Source: Nocardioides xinjiangensis
GTDB taxonomy: Bacteria > Actinomycetota > Actinomycetes > Propionibacteriales > Nocardioidaceae
DNA: 64,000 nucleotides
Reading direction: 5' to 3'
NCBI RefSeq assembly: GCF_017916455.1
Contig: NZ_JAFMSY010000001.1
Span: forward strand, 1,037,977 to 1,101,976
The notes under the pieces: model-generated
Databases searched by the model: none
Seen by the model: only the letters and a program-made list of their open reading frames with translations
Told to the model about the DNA's origin: nothing
Shown here: in pieces, positions 25,857 to 33,964 of the stretch
Layout of the letters: every line of letters begins with the position of its first letter
How positions within the stretch are numbered: position 1 is the first letter of the stretch
Made by a program: the position numbers and the translations under genes

Positions 25857-27203
25857 TCAGCCGGCGCGGCCGGGCGCGGGGCCCGGCCCGATCCACTCCT
25901 GGCGCCGGCGGGTGGCGCCGATCGACCAGGCGTACGGCGGCGGTGTGCCGTTGACGGCGTGGGCGCCGACCACCCGCGCCTTCAGGACCCGCGGGTCGTG
26001 CGAGGCGACGGTCCGCGCGTTGCGCCAGTGGCGGTCCAGCGCCAGCGGACGCGCGGTGGCCGAGCCGCCGAGGGCGTCGAAGATGTCGGAGGTGGCGCGG
26101 AGCACGAGCTCGGAGACCACGACCTGGGCGGTCGAGGACTCGATCTCGCTCGCCTCCACCAGCGCGGCAACCTCCTCGGCACCCGCGCGGGCTGCGTCGG
26201 CGACGGCCTGCACGCTGGCGGCGACCCGCAGCGTCGCGGCCTCGGCGGCGTACACCGCGGCCGCGACCTCCCCGACCCGCGCGAGGACCTGTGCGTCGTC
26301 GCGCACGCGCGGGGCGTTGGCGTGGGAGAAGTTGCGCGTGCGCTCCCGGACGGCCCCGACCACGTCGGCGAGCGCTGACCGTGCGATGCCGGTCAGCGTC
26401 GCGAGGAGGTTCATCTGGTGGAACGCCGTCTGGTAGGGGAAGCGGTCCTCGAAGGGCAGGACGTCCGTGGCGGCCACCCCGACGTTGTCGAAGGTCGTCG
26501 TCCCGCTGCCGGTGCCGCGCTGGCCGAAGCCGTCCCAGTCGTCGGTGACGTGGACGCCGGGGTCGCGGGCGTCGACGACGACGATCGCCGTCGGATCCTC
26601 GACCTCGTCGGGGTGACCGGGGCGCACCAGCCGGGCGTGCACGTCGACCCACTCGGCGAAGATGCTGCCGGTCGTGTAGTACTTCGTGCCGTCGAGCCGG
26701 TACGACCCGTCGGCACGCGGGCGGAGGACGGTGCGCGGCAGGTCGATGTCGGACCCGACCTCCGACCAGGCGTTGCCCACCATCTCGCCGGCGACGAAGC
26801 GGTCGAACCAGACCCGTTGGTCGCTGCCGCGGACGTGGTGCCAGCACCGGTCCTCGACGAGGGCGAAGTGCCCGCGGAAGGCCTGGGTCAGGTTCGCGTC
26901 CACGGCCGCGAGCTCGATCCAGAGCCGGGACAGGCCCACGACGTCGAGCCCTGCCCCGCCGAAGGCCTGCGGGACACGCAGGGCGCCGAACCCCTCGGCC
27001 TTGAGCAGCCGCACGGCCTCCACTGGCAGCTCACCGTCGAGCTCGCGCTGCACCGCTCCCTCCGCGACGGCCTCGAGGACCGGGGCCCACTCGGCGAGCA
27101 GGTCGGCCTCGGACCCCGCGGCGGCAGCGGACACGCTGCCTCGGGCCTCGGGGACGGCACGCTCGCCACGCGGGCGGGTCGGCCGGACACGCAGGTTGGT
27201 CAT
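25857..27203 (-). CDS. DszC/SfnC-like FMNH2-dependent monooxygenase (acyl-CoA dehydrogenase fold)
   Basis: A 448-residue acyl-CoA dehydrogenase-fold protein. It has the helical N-domain, a middle beta-domain around GTKYYTTGSIFAEWVDVHAR near residue 168, and a helical C-domain ending LKARVVGAHAVNGTPPPYAW. It lacks a clear catalytic glutamate context and sits with a sulfonate/sulfone module, so the DszC/SfnC-type oxygenase reading is preferred over fatty-acid dehydrogenation. It would oxidise a sulfide, sulfone or similar compound using reduced flavin from the neighbouring reductases. It diverges from the LysR gene and has a separate AT-rich promoter. A shrunken relative lies at 25447-25674. 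Confidence 0.82.
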   Translation of the reverse strand: MTNLRVRPTRPRGERAVPEARGSVSAAAAGSEADLLAEWAPVLEAVAEGAVQRELDGELPVEAVRLLKAEGFGALRVPQAFGGAGLDVVGLSRLWIELAAVDANLTQAFRGHFALVEDRCWHHVRGSDQRVWFDRFVAGEMVGNAWSEVGSDIDLPRTVLRPRADGSYRLDGTKYYTTGSIFAEWVDVHARLVRPGHPDEVEDPTAIVVVDARDPGVHVTDDWDGFGQRGTGSGTTTFDNVGVAATDVLPFEDRFPYQTAFHQMNLLATLTGIARSALADVVGAVRERTRNFSHANAPRVRDDAQVLARVGEVAAAVYAAEAATLRVAASVQAVADAARAGAEEVAALVEASEIESSTAQVVVSELVLRATSDIFDALGGSATARPLALDRHWRNARTVASHDPRVLKARVVGAHAVNGTPPPYAWSIGATRRRQEWIGPGPAPGRAG

Positions 27204-27215
27204 GGGTTCCTCCCG

Positions 27216-27242
27216 TTTTGTAGAGTTATTTAGTAGACTTTA
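27216..27242. promoter_or_regulatory. AT-rich promoter/operator between DszC-like gene and LysR
   Basis: TTGTAGA (27218-27224) and TAGTAGAC (27231-27238) form a near-repeat within an AT-rich island, 15-35 bases upstream of the ATG at 27203. A close match, TTGTAGAC, occurs in the promoter of the SsuD-type operon. This is the most likely place for binding by the divergent LysR protein. Basis is motif sharing only. Confidence 0.4.
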
Positions 27243-27366
27243 GGGAGTCGGGCCGCCGAACCGGGCACCCCGGCAGCAGGTTTTGCCGACCACCCCGCGA
27301 GGGCCGGTCCGGACCGAGGTCCGGTCCCGGCCGGACGCAGGCAGCACAGAGAGCAGGAGCGAACGG

Positions 27367-28350
27367 GTGCGGATCGAACAGCTGGAGTACCTCGCGGCCG
27401 TGACCGAGCACGGATCACTGCGACGGGCGAGCGAGGCCATGCACATCTCCCAGCCGGCACTGAGCGAGGCCGTGACCAAGCTGGAGAAGGAGCTGGGCAC
27501 CACGCTGCTCGACCGTCGCCGCACGGGCTCGCGCATCAGCCGGCAGGGCCTGGACCTGCTGCAGAGCATGACCGAGGTCCTCGAGGCCGTCGACCGCCTG
27601 CGACAGGCCGCCGGCCAGCAGTCCGTACGCCGTCGCGACCTGCGGATCGGCACGGTGAACACCGCGTCGTCCAGCCTGCTCGCTCCCGCGCTGCGCGACC
27701 TGCACGCACGCCACGGCTCCGGTGGCGTCGAGGTCGTCAACGGCCGCCAGACCGACATCCAGCAGGGCCTCACCGAAGGCTCCCTCGACCTGGGTCTGGT
27801 CAACGTGCTGCCCGGCGACGAGGTGCCGCCCACGCTGGTCGCCGACAGGCTCATCGACGGCACCCCCGTCGCGTGCCTGCGCGCGGACCACCCGCTCACG
27901 GCGAAGGAGCGGGTCACCGTCGACGACCTGCGCGCGGAGCCGCACGTGCTCATGCGTCCCGGGTTCGTGATGCACCGGTACGCCCACCGGCTCTTCGCGG
28001 GCGCGCTGCCCGGCACCACCTACTCCAACGACGGCGCCGAGATGGGCAAGGCGATGGTCGCCGCCGGTCTGGGCATCTCGGTCCTGCCCGACTTCTCGAT
28101 CGCGGGCGACCCCCTCGTGCAGGCGGGCGTGCTGACCACCCGCCCGATCCAGACCGACCAGACGACCGTCACGCTGCTGATGCTGCGCCGTCGCGCCGAG
28201 CGCGTGCCCGAGCCCCTGCGCGACCTGCAGACGGCGCTCGTGCGGCAGGCGCGGGCCTACGTCGCCTCGCTGGAGCTGCCCGCGGCTGCGCCCGACCTCC
28301 CGCCGGTGACGCCGATCAGCAGCCGTGCACGAAGTCGGTCAGCGCCATGA
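27367..28350 (+). CDS. LysR-family transcriptional regulator
   Basis: A 327-residue LysR regulator. The N-terminal helix-turn-helix is [12 protein letters not shown] with [20 protein letters not shown] at about residues 18-37, followed by a linker and an inducer-binding domain ([12 protein letters not shown] near 91). The GTG at 27367 has AGGAG 8-9 bases upstream; a longer frame begins at 27283 but matches no family start. By position it probably controls the divergent DszC-like gene and the SsuD-type operon in response to sulfur supply. The C-terminus overlaps the convergent hemE stop by 35 bases. Confidence 0.9.
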   Translation: MRIEQLEYLAAVTEHGSLRRASEAMHISQPALSEAVTKLEKELGTTLLDRRRTGSRISRQGLDLLQSMTEVLEAVDRLRQAAGQQSVRRRDLRIGTVNTASSSLLAPALRDLHARHGSGGVEVVNGRQTDIQQGLTEGSLDLGLVNVLPGDEVPPTLVADRLIDGTPVACLRADHPLTAKERVTVDDLRAEPHVLMRPGFVMHRYAHRLFAGALPGTTYSNDGAEMGKAMVAAGLGISVLPDFSIAGDPLVQAGVLTTRPIQTDQTTVTLLMLRRRAERVPEPLRDLQTALVRQARAYVASLELPAAAPDLPPVTPISSRARSRSAP

Positions 28351-29362
28351 GCTGACCCGGGTCGGTCGACGGGATCACGCCGTGGCCGAGGTTGAAGATG
28401 TGCCCCTTGGCCCGTCGCCCGGCCTCGACCACCTCCGCGGCGCGCCGGGTCATCACCTCGGTGGGCGCGAAGACCAGCGTGGGGTCGAGGTTGCCCTGCA
28501 CGGCGCGGTCCCCCACCAGCGGGATCGCCTGCTCGAGCGGCGTGCGCCAGTCGACGCCGACGACGTCGGCTCCGGCCTCGCCCATGAGCCCGAGGAGGTT
28601 GCTGGTGCCGACCCCGAAGTGGATCCGCGGCACGCCGAGCTCTCCGGCCGCCGCGAGCACGCGCTGCGAGTGCGGCATCACCGAGGCGCGGTAGTCGGCG
28701 GGGGTGAGCGCGCCGGCCCAGGAGTCGAAGAGCTGCACGGCCGACGCGCCGGCCTCGACCTGGATCCGGAGGTAGGCGGCGGCGATGCCGGCGATCTTGC
28801 GCATGAGCGCGTCCCACACGTCGGGAGCGCCGAACATCATCGCCTTGGTCTTCGCGTGCTCCTTCGAGGGCCCGCCCTCGACCAGGTAGGACGCGACGGT
28901 GAAGGGCGCGCCGGCGAAGCCGATCAGCGGCGTCGCGCCGAGCTCGGCGACGAGCTGGCGGACGGCCTGCGAGATGTAGGGCACGTGCTCGGGCGTGAGG
29001 TCGGGGATCGCCGCCACGTCGTCGAGGGTGCGTACGGGGGACGCCACGACGGGTCCGACCCCCGCCTTGATGTCGAGGTCGACACCGACGGCCTTGAGCG
29101 GCAGCACGATGTCGGAGAAGAAGATCGCCGCGTCGACGCCGTAGCGGCGCACCGGCTGCAGGGTGATCTCGGTGACCAGGTCGGCGTCCATGCAGGACTC
29201 CAGCATCCCGATGCCTTCCCGCACGGCGAGGTACTCCGGCAGCGAGCGGCCGGCCTGCCGCATGTACCAGACCGGGGTGTGCGCCGGCTCCTGCCCGCGC
29301 GCGGCCAGGAGGAAGGGGCTCTCGGCCAGGCCGGGGTGGGGCGGGCGAACGGCGTCGGTCAC
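28316..29362 (-). CDS. hemE: Uroporphyrinogen decarboxylase HemE
   Basis: A 348-residue HemE from GTG 29362 (a longer ATG start exists at 29398). The hallmark [13 protein letters not shown] near residue 33 binds the substrate carboxylates, and [17 protein letters not shown] near 134 is a second family motif. It converts uroporphyrinogen III to coproporphyrinogen III, the substrate of the porphyrinogen oxidase 8 kb away. It shares orientation with that gene and hemQ, but the organosulfur module and the NYN gene lie between. Confidence 0.96.
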   Translation of the reverse strand: MTDAVRPPHPGLAESPFLLAARGQEPAHTPVWYMRQAGRSLPEYLAVREGIGMLESCMDADLVTEITLQPVRRYGVDAAIFFSDIVLPLKAVGVDLDIKAGVGPVVASPVRTLDDVAAIPDLTPEHVPYISQAVRQLVAELGATPLIGFAGAPFTVASYLVEGGPSKEHAKTKAMMFGAPDVWDALMRKIAGIAAAYLRIQVEAGASAVQLFDSWAGALTPADYRASVMPHSQRVLAAAGELGVPRIHFGVGTSNLLGLMGEAGADVVGVDWRTPLEQAIPLVGDRAVQGNLDPTLVFAPTEVMTRRAAEVVEAGRRAKGHIFNLGHGVIPSTDPGQLMALTDFVHGC

Positions 29363-29433
29363 CCCCGAATCTTCGCAGGTCAGGCGGCGTGGCGGCACAT
29401 CGACGGAGCCGGGGCCTGGCCTACTCTGAGGCC

Positions 29434-30054
29434 ATGGTGGCCCGTCACGAGACCCACCCGGGCAGCGCTGCCGCGGCTGGGCCCGCGGAGTTCCGCGCGG
29501 CCGTGGAGTCCATGCGCCGGGCCTCGCTGCGCCCGGAGGTGCTCTGCGAGGAGATGCCGGCGCCGCAGCGGATCGCGCCCTGGTCCTCCGCGCTCAGCGG
29601 CGACGTCACGGTCGACGAGGAGGACCTCGGCACCGGTCGGCTGATCCTCCTGCACGACCCGGCCGGCAACGACGCCTGGGACGGCACGTTCCGCTGCGTG
29701 GCCTACGCCCGGGCCGACGTCGACCCCGAGCTCGGCGCCGACCCCATGCTCGCCGCGGTCGGCTGGTCGTGGCTGACCGAGGCGCTCGACGCGCACGGCG
29801 CCGGCCACCACGCGGTCTCCGGCACGGTGACCTGCGTGACGACGGAGAGCTTCGGCGGGATGGCCGACGAGCCGGGCACCGCGCAGGTGGAGATCCGGGC
29901 GTCGTGGACCCCCGACCTCGACGCCGACGGGAGCCTCGACATGGCGCCGCACGTGGAGGCATGGGGCGAGCTGATGTGCACCGCCGTCGGTCTGGCGCCG
30001 GTGCCCGAGGGCGTGACCGCGATCCCGAGCCGACGCGGACAGCGCGGCACCTGA
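29434..30054 (+). CDS. DUF3000-family protein
   Basis: A 206-residue member of the actinobacterial DUF3000 family, recognised from its position between hemE and the RNase D-like gene and from segments [20 protein letters not shown] and [15 protein letters not shown]. No enzyme motif or membrane span is evident. The ATG at 29434 is used because upstream residues are not coding-like. It ends 4 bases before the RNase D-like gene, so both are probably co-transcribed. Function unknown. Confidence 0.85.
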   Translation: MVARHETHPGSAAAAGPAEFRAAVESMRRASLRPEVLCEEMPAPQRIAPWSSALSGDVTVDEEDLGTGRLILLHDPAGNDAWDGTFRCVAYARADVDPELGADPMLAAVGWSWLTEALDAHGAGHHAVSGTVTCVTTESFGGMADEPGTAQVEIRASWTPDLDADGSLDMAPHVEAWGELMCTAVGLAPVPEGVTAIPSRRGQRGT

Positions 30055-30058
30055 GCCG

Positions 30059-31327
30059 ATGCCCGACAGCCCCGACGATCCCGTCACCGAGCCCGAGGCG
30101 GCCGCACCCGAGGAGCCCGCCGCCCCGCTGCTGGAGCTCCGCGACGGCCTCCCGGAGGTCGTGGACACCGATGCGGGACTCGCCGAGGCGTGCGCCGCGC
30201 TCGCGGCCGCGACCGGGCCGGTCGCCATCGACGCCGAGCGCGCCTCGGGCTACCGCTACTCCAACCGGGCGTACCTGATCCAGCTGCGCCGCGAGGGCGC
30301 GGGCACCTGGCTGGTCGACCCCATCTCGATGACCATGCTGGCGCCGCTGCAGGAGGCGCTCGCCGGCGCGGAGTGGATCCTCCACGCCGCCACCCAGGAC
30401 CTCCCGTGCCTGCGGGAGGTCGGCCTCACCCCGGCCAGCCTGTTCGACACCGAGCTCGCCGGCCGGCTGCTCGGCTACCCGCGGGTCGGGCTCGCGACGC
30501 TCGTCGAGACCGTGCTGGGACAGCGGATGCGCAAGGAGCACTCCGCCGCCGACTGGTCGACCCGACCCCTGCCGAAGCCGTGGCTGGAGTACGCCGCGCT
30601 GGACGTCGAGGTGCTCATCGAGCTGCGCGCGCACCTGGCCGCCGAGCTCGAGGAGGCAGGCAAGACGGAGTGGGCCCGACAGGAGTTCGAGCACCTCCTC
30701 GGGTTCGAGCCGGCCGTGCGGGTCGACGCGTGGCGGCGTACGTCGGGGGTGCACCGGCTGCGCGGCCGACGGGCCCTCGGCGCGGCGCGGGCGCTGTGGG
30801 AGGCGCGCGACGCGATCGCCGCCGAACGGGACGTGACCCCGGGGCGGATCCTGCCCGACTCCGCCATCGTCGCCGCCGCCACTGCGATGCCGGCCGACCG
30901 GCGTGCGCTGCTGGCGACGCAGGGCTTCCACGGTCGAGGTGCCAGCCGCTACGCCACGGCCTGGGTCGAGGCGCTGCAGCGCGTGCGTGCGATGTCGGAG
31001 GACGAGCTGCCCTCGCGCGCGCCTCGCGGCGACGGCCCGCCGCACCCGCGCACGTGGGCCGACCGGGAGCCGGTGGCCGACCGCCGGTTCAAGGCGGCCC
31101 GCGAGTCGATGCTCAACCTCGCCGAGGTGCACCACCTGCCGGTGGAGAACCTGCTGACGCCCGACTACCTCCGTCGCCTCATGTGGGCGCCGCCGGCGAC
31201 CCGTGAGCCGGCCGAGCTCGCCGAGGCGGTCCGCGCCCAGCTGGCGTCCTACGGCGCGCGGCCTTGGCAGGCCGAGCTCGTCACCGGCGCGCTGGTGGGC
31301 GCCATCCTGGGCGCCGAGCAGGAGTAG
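30059..31327 (+). CDS. rnd: RNase D-like 3'-5' exoribonuclease with HRDC domain
   Basis: A 422-residue DEDD-type exonuclease. Motif I is IDAER with Asp58 and Glu60, motif II HAATQDLPCLREVGLTP near 124, and motif III YAALDVEVLIEL near 182 with the catalytic Tyr and Asp. HRDC domains follow at about 225-400. RNase D trims tRNA 3' ends; actinobacterial versions are less studied. It follows DUF3000 with 4 bases between. A family A repeat array begins 37 bases after its stop. Confidence 0.9.
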   Translation: MPDSPDDPVTEPEAAAPEEPAAPLLELRDGLPEVVDTDAGLAEACAALAAATGPVAIDAERASGYRYSNRAYLIQLRREGAGTWLVDPISMTMLAPLQEALAGAEWILHAATQDLPCLREVGLTPASLFDTELAGRLLGYPRVGLATLVETVLGQRMRKEHSAADWSTRPLPKPWLEYAALDVEVLIELRAHLAAELEEAGKTEWARQEFEHLLGFEPAVRVDAWRRTSGVHRLRGRRALGAARALWEARDAIAAERDVTPGRILPDSAIVAAATAMPADRRALLATQGFHGRGASRYATAWVEALQRVRAMSEDELPSRAPRGDGPPHPRTWADREPVADRRFKAARESMLNLAEVHHLPVENLLTPDYLRRLMWAPPATREPAELAEAVRAQLASYGARPWQAELVTGALVGAILGAEQE

Positions 31328-31364
31328 CGCCCCCCTCCCCCTTCCTCCCGGCTGGCGCCGGCGT

Positions 31365-31663
31365 GCGTCATGCGTTTTGGGGCCTACGGCGACCGGCTCG
31401 TATGACGTCGCTGCGCCGGGCTGGCTGGGGCGTACGTCATACCGAGCCGCACCTATGACCGCCGGTTCGCACGACGCAGCGGGGCGGCCGGCGCGTACGT
31501 CATACCGAACCGCACCTATAGCGGCCGGTTCGCATGACGCAAGCGGGCCCGCCCGACGCACGTCATCCCGAACCGCACCTATGCCGCCGGTTCGCATGAC
31601 GCAGCGGCCCAACCCGCATACGTCATGCCGAACCGCACCAACAGCCGCCGGTTCGTATGACGC
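31365..31663. repeat. Family A inverted-repeat array, five units
   Basis: Units at 31365-31408, 31434-31477, 31497-31540, 31560-31602 and 31620-31663 (43-44 bp, spacing 60-69). Arms such as GTCATACCGAACC and GGTTCGCATGAC pair around the core GCACCTAT. The first unit is the most diverged. The arms match the family seen at 6445-6550, while the cores differ. The array fills the gap 31328-31710 between the convergent RNase D-like and solute-binding-protein genes; no coding gene is apparent there. Confidence 0.93.
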
Positions 31664-31710
31664 AGCGGCCCCGCCGCCGCCCGCCCGGCCCAGCAAGCGA
31701 GGCCCGCCGG

Positions 31711-33150
31711 CTACTCCCCCGGCGTCTCGCTCGACGTCTCCGACGGGTCCGGGTCCTCGGAGCCGGGCTCCTCCTCGCCCTCCGGCGACAGCACGGTGCG
31801 CGACACCTCGTCGATCTGCTCCGTGGTCGACTCGAGGTCCAGCACGCCCGGCGCGGTCACGAGGCTCTCGAGGAGCGGCGTGACCGCCTCGACCAGCTCG
31901 ACGCGCTGGTCGATGAACGGCGGCACGACCATGTAGCGGATGCTCGCGTTGAAGACGATGGAGCTGGCCGGCTCCTCCTCGGGCGCGAGGAACTCCGGCG
32001 AGGCGGCGACCTGGGTGTTGGCCGGCACGATGTAGCCCGTGGCCGCGACGGTCGAGATGGCGGCGTCGGACACGGCGTAGGCGATGAAGTCGGCGGCGTC
32101 GCCGGTGAACTCGGAGTCGGCCGACAGGCACAGGCCGCTGATGTCGCCCACCGTCGCGCGGCTGTCGAGCGTGGGCATCGGCAGCACGTCGAAGTCCAGG
32201 CCCTCGGCCTCGCGCAGCTCCGGCACGAGGTTGCGGAAGCCGGCGACCATCGCGAGCTCGCCGCGCTTGAACAGCTGCACCGGTGTCGCCCGGGCGAGCT
32301 GGGCGTTGGTCGGCGTGAGGGTCGGGTCGCGCAGGATCGCCAGCGTCTCGCTCAGCGCCTCGCGGGTGTCGTCGTCGGAGAAGGCGAGCGAGGTGGGTTC
32401 GTCCTCGTCGTCGAACACCTGCCCGTCACCGGAGTAGATGAAGGGCGCCAGGCCCTGCAGGGTCGGGTCGATCCAGACTCCGCGCCGGTCGCCGCGGCGT
32501 GCGGCGAACTGTGCGGCCGCGCCGAACTCCGCGAGCGTCCACCGGTCGCGCAGGCCCTCCTCGTCGGCCGTCGGCACGTCGAGGCCGCGCCGCTCCATCT
32601 TGTCGAAGTCGACGAGCTCGGTGTTGTAGTAGACGACCATCGGCGAGACGGAGTACGCCATGCACTGGAGCTCGTCGTCCATCGCGAAGGCGTCGACGGC
32701 GTCGCGCGAGAAGCGGTCGCCGAAGTCGACGCCCCGCTCGTCGAGCAGCAGGCTGACCGGCTGGAGGGCCTCGGCCTCGACCAGCTGGCCGAGGTCGATG
32801 CGGGAAGTGAGGAACACGTCCGGGGCCTCGCCCGCGAGCACGTCGGCGAGGGCCGACTCGTGGTCGGGCCACGACTTGAGCGCGACCTGCCGGGTCGTCG
32901 AGGAGGCGTTGAACGAGTCGACGACGCTCTGGAACGCCGCCACCTCCTCCTCGGTGCCGTAGGCGCCGAAGGTGATCCGGCGCGGCTCGCTCGGGCTCGA
33001 CTGGCCCTGATCGGGCGACCTGGTGGGGCGCGGCTCGGGCTCCGCGTCACCGGTGCACGCCGCGGTCGTCAGGGCCAGGGCCAGGGCGCACGACGCGACC
33101 GCGCGTCGACGGAGGGAACGGCCCGCACGGGCGGGGAACAGGGCACGCAC
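31711..33150 (-). CDS. Extracellular solute-binding lipoprotein (ABC sugar type)
   Basis: A 479-residue protein with a signal peptide and lipobox LTTAAC (Cys32), then an extracellular solute-binding domain of the family 1/sugar type. Segments RITFGAYGTEEEVAAFQSVV, GEAPDVFLTSRIDLGQLVEA and YYNTELVD match that family. No permease or ATPase gene is adjacent, so it is an orphan binding protein or works with a distant transporter. The C-terminus is a Glu/Ser/Pro-rich tail. The GTG at 33150 is chosen because it places a normal n-region before the hydrophobic core. The ligand is unknown. Confidence 0.83.
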   Translation of the reverse strand: MRALFPARAGRSLRRRAVASCALALALTTAACTGDAEPEPRPTRSPDQGQSSPSEPRRITFGAYGTEEEVAAFQSVVDSFNASSTTRQVALKSWPDHESALADVLAGEAPDVFLTSRIDLGQLVEAEALQPVSLLLDERGVDFGDRFSRDAVDAFAMDDELQCMAYSVSPMVVYYNTELVDFDKMERRGLDVPTADEEGLRDRWTLAEFGAAAQFAARRGDRRGVWIDPTLQGLAPFIYSGDGQVFDDEDEPTSLAFSDDDTREALSETLAILRDPTLTPTNAQLARATPVQLFKRGELAMVAGFRNLVPELREAEGLDFDVLPMPTLDSRATVGDISGLCLSADSEFTGDAADFIAYAVSDAAISTVAATGYIVPANTQVAASPEFLAPEEEPASSIVFNASIRYMVVPPFIDQRVELVEAVTPLLESLVTAPGVLDLESTTEQIDEVSRTVLSPEGEEEPGSEDPDPSETSSETPGE

Positions 33151-33320
33151 GCAGGCGACCCTAACGGTCGCGTCCACGGGTCGAGGTGCGCGGACCCGGC
33201 GACAGCGCCCCGACGAGCGGCCGGGGACGCGACGGCGCGGAGCGCCGGAAGCTGGGAGTGCGCCGGACCGGGAGCGCCTCACGGCGCGTGGCCGCTCGTA
33301 GCGGCTTCATTTGGGACCCG

Positions 33321-33335
33321 GGGCTGCCACAGCCC
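33321..33335. terminator. Short GC hairpin, candidate terminator
   Basis: GGGCTG at 33321-33326 pairs with CAGCCC at 33330-33335 around a 3-base loop. It lies between the stop of the upstream unknown gene and the solute-binding-protein start. No U-run follows, as is common in high-GC actinobacteria. The surrounding 211-base gap (33151-33361) holds no other recognisable feature. Confidence 0.35.
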
Positions 33336-33361
33336 GACGCACTCAGGACCATTGTAAAACC

Positions 33362-33955
33362 TCAGCCCAGCGTGTGCCGGATTTCCTCGTGACCAGCGGC
33401 CTCGAGCTGCTCCGACAGCACCAGCATCCGCGACACCTCCTCGTGCGAGGACTCGAGGCCGGCGCGGCCGGCGGCGACGATGCGGGCGAAGGCGGAGGCG
33501 CGGAAGAGCGTGACCGCGAAGTCGCCGCGCGCGATGCCACGCAGCACGTCGTCGACCATGGTGCGCAGCTCGCGCGGCCCGGGCGGGTCGGCGACGCCGG
33601 CGACGACCCGGGCCACGTCGACGCGACGCTGGCCGGCCTCGTACTCGGCCGCCACCCGCTCGGGGTCGGCGTACACCCACGAGCGCAGCACGAACAACCG
33701 CCACAGGCTCCCGGCGAGCGTGTCGGCCGGCGCACCCGACCACACCTCGGCGAGGGTCTCGAGGCCCTCGGTCTCGGCGAGGTGGACGATGCGCTCGGCC
33801 AGGGCGGGGTCGTCGGAGTCGCGCGCGCCGCGCACCAGCACCGTCGCGGCGAGGTCACCCGCCTCGCGGACCCTGGCGGGGTCGGCGCCGCCGGCGATCT
33901 CGGCGAAGAACCCGTCGCCGGGGGTCATCGGTCGGTGGTGGGGGCGATCGCTCAC
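33362..33955 (-). CDS. Conserved protein of unknown function downstream of hrpA
   Basis: A 197-residue, predominantly helical, acidic protein that I do not recognise. It has no membrane span, signal peptide or catalytic motif; Trp and Arg clusters (LWRLFVLRSWVYADPERV) suggest a folded helical domain. It starts 9 bases downstream of the hrpA stop, in the same orientation, and is probably in its operon. Coding confidence comes from codon use and coupling; no function is claimed. Confidence 0.75.
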   Translation of the reverse strand: MSDRPHHRPMTPGDGFFAEIAGGADPARVREAGDLAATVLVRGARDSDDPALAERIVHLAETEGLETLAEVWSGAPADTLAGSLWRLFVLRSWVYADPERVAAEYEAGQRRVDVARVVAGVADPPGPRELRTMVDDVLRGIARGDFAVTLFRASAFARIVAAGRAGLESSHEEVSRMLVLSEQLEAAGHEEIRHTLG

Positions 33956-33964
33956 CGCACCAGC

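Noticed and set aside
25857..27203. A fatty-acid acyl-CoA dehydrogenase
   Set aside because: The fold matches, but the neighbours (two flavin reductases, SsuD-type monooxygenase, LysR) favour the DszC/SfnC-like oxygenase group; not fully excluded.
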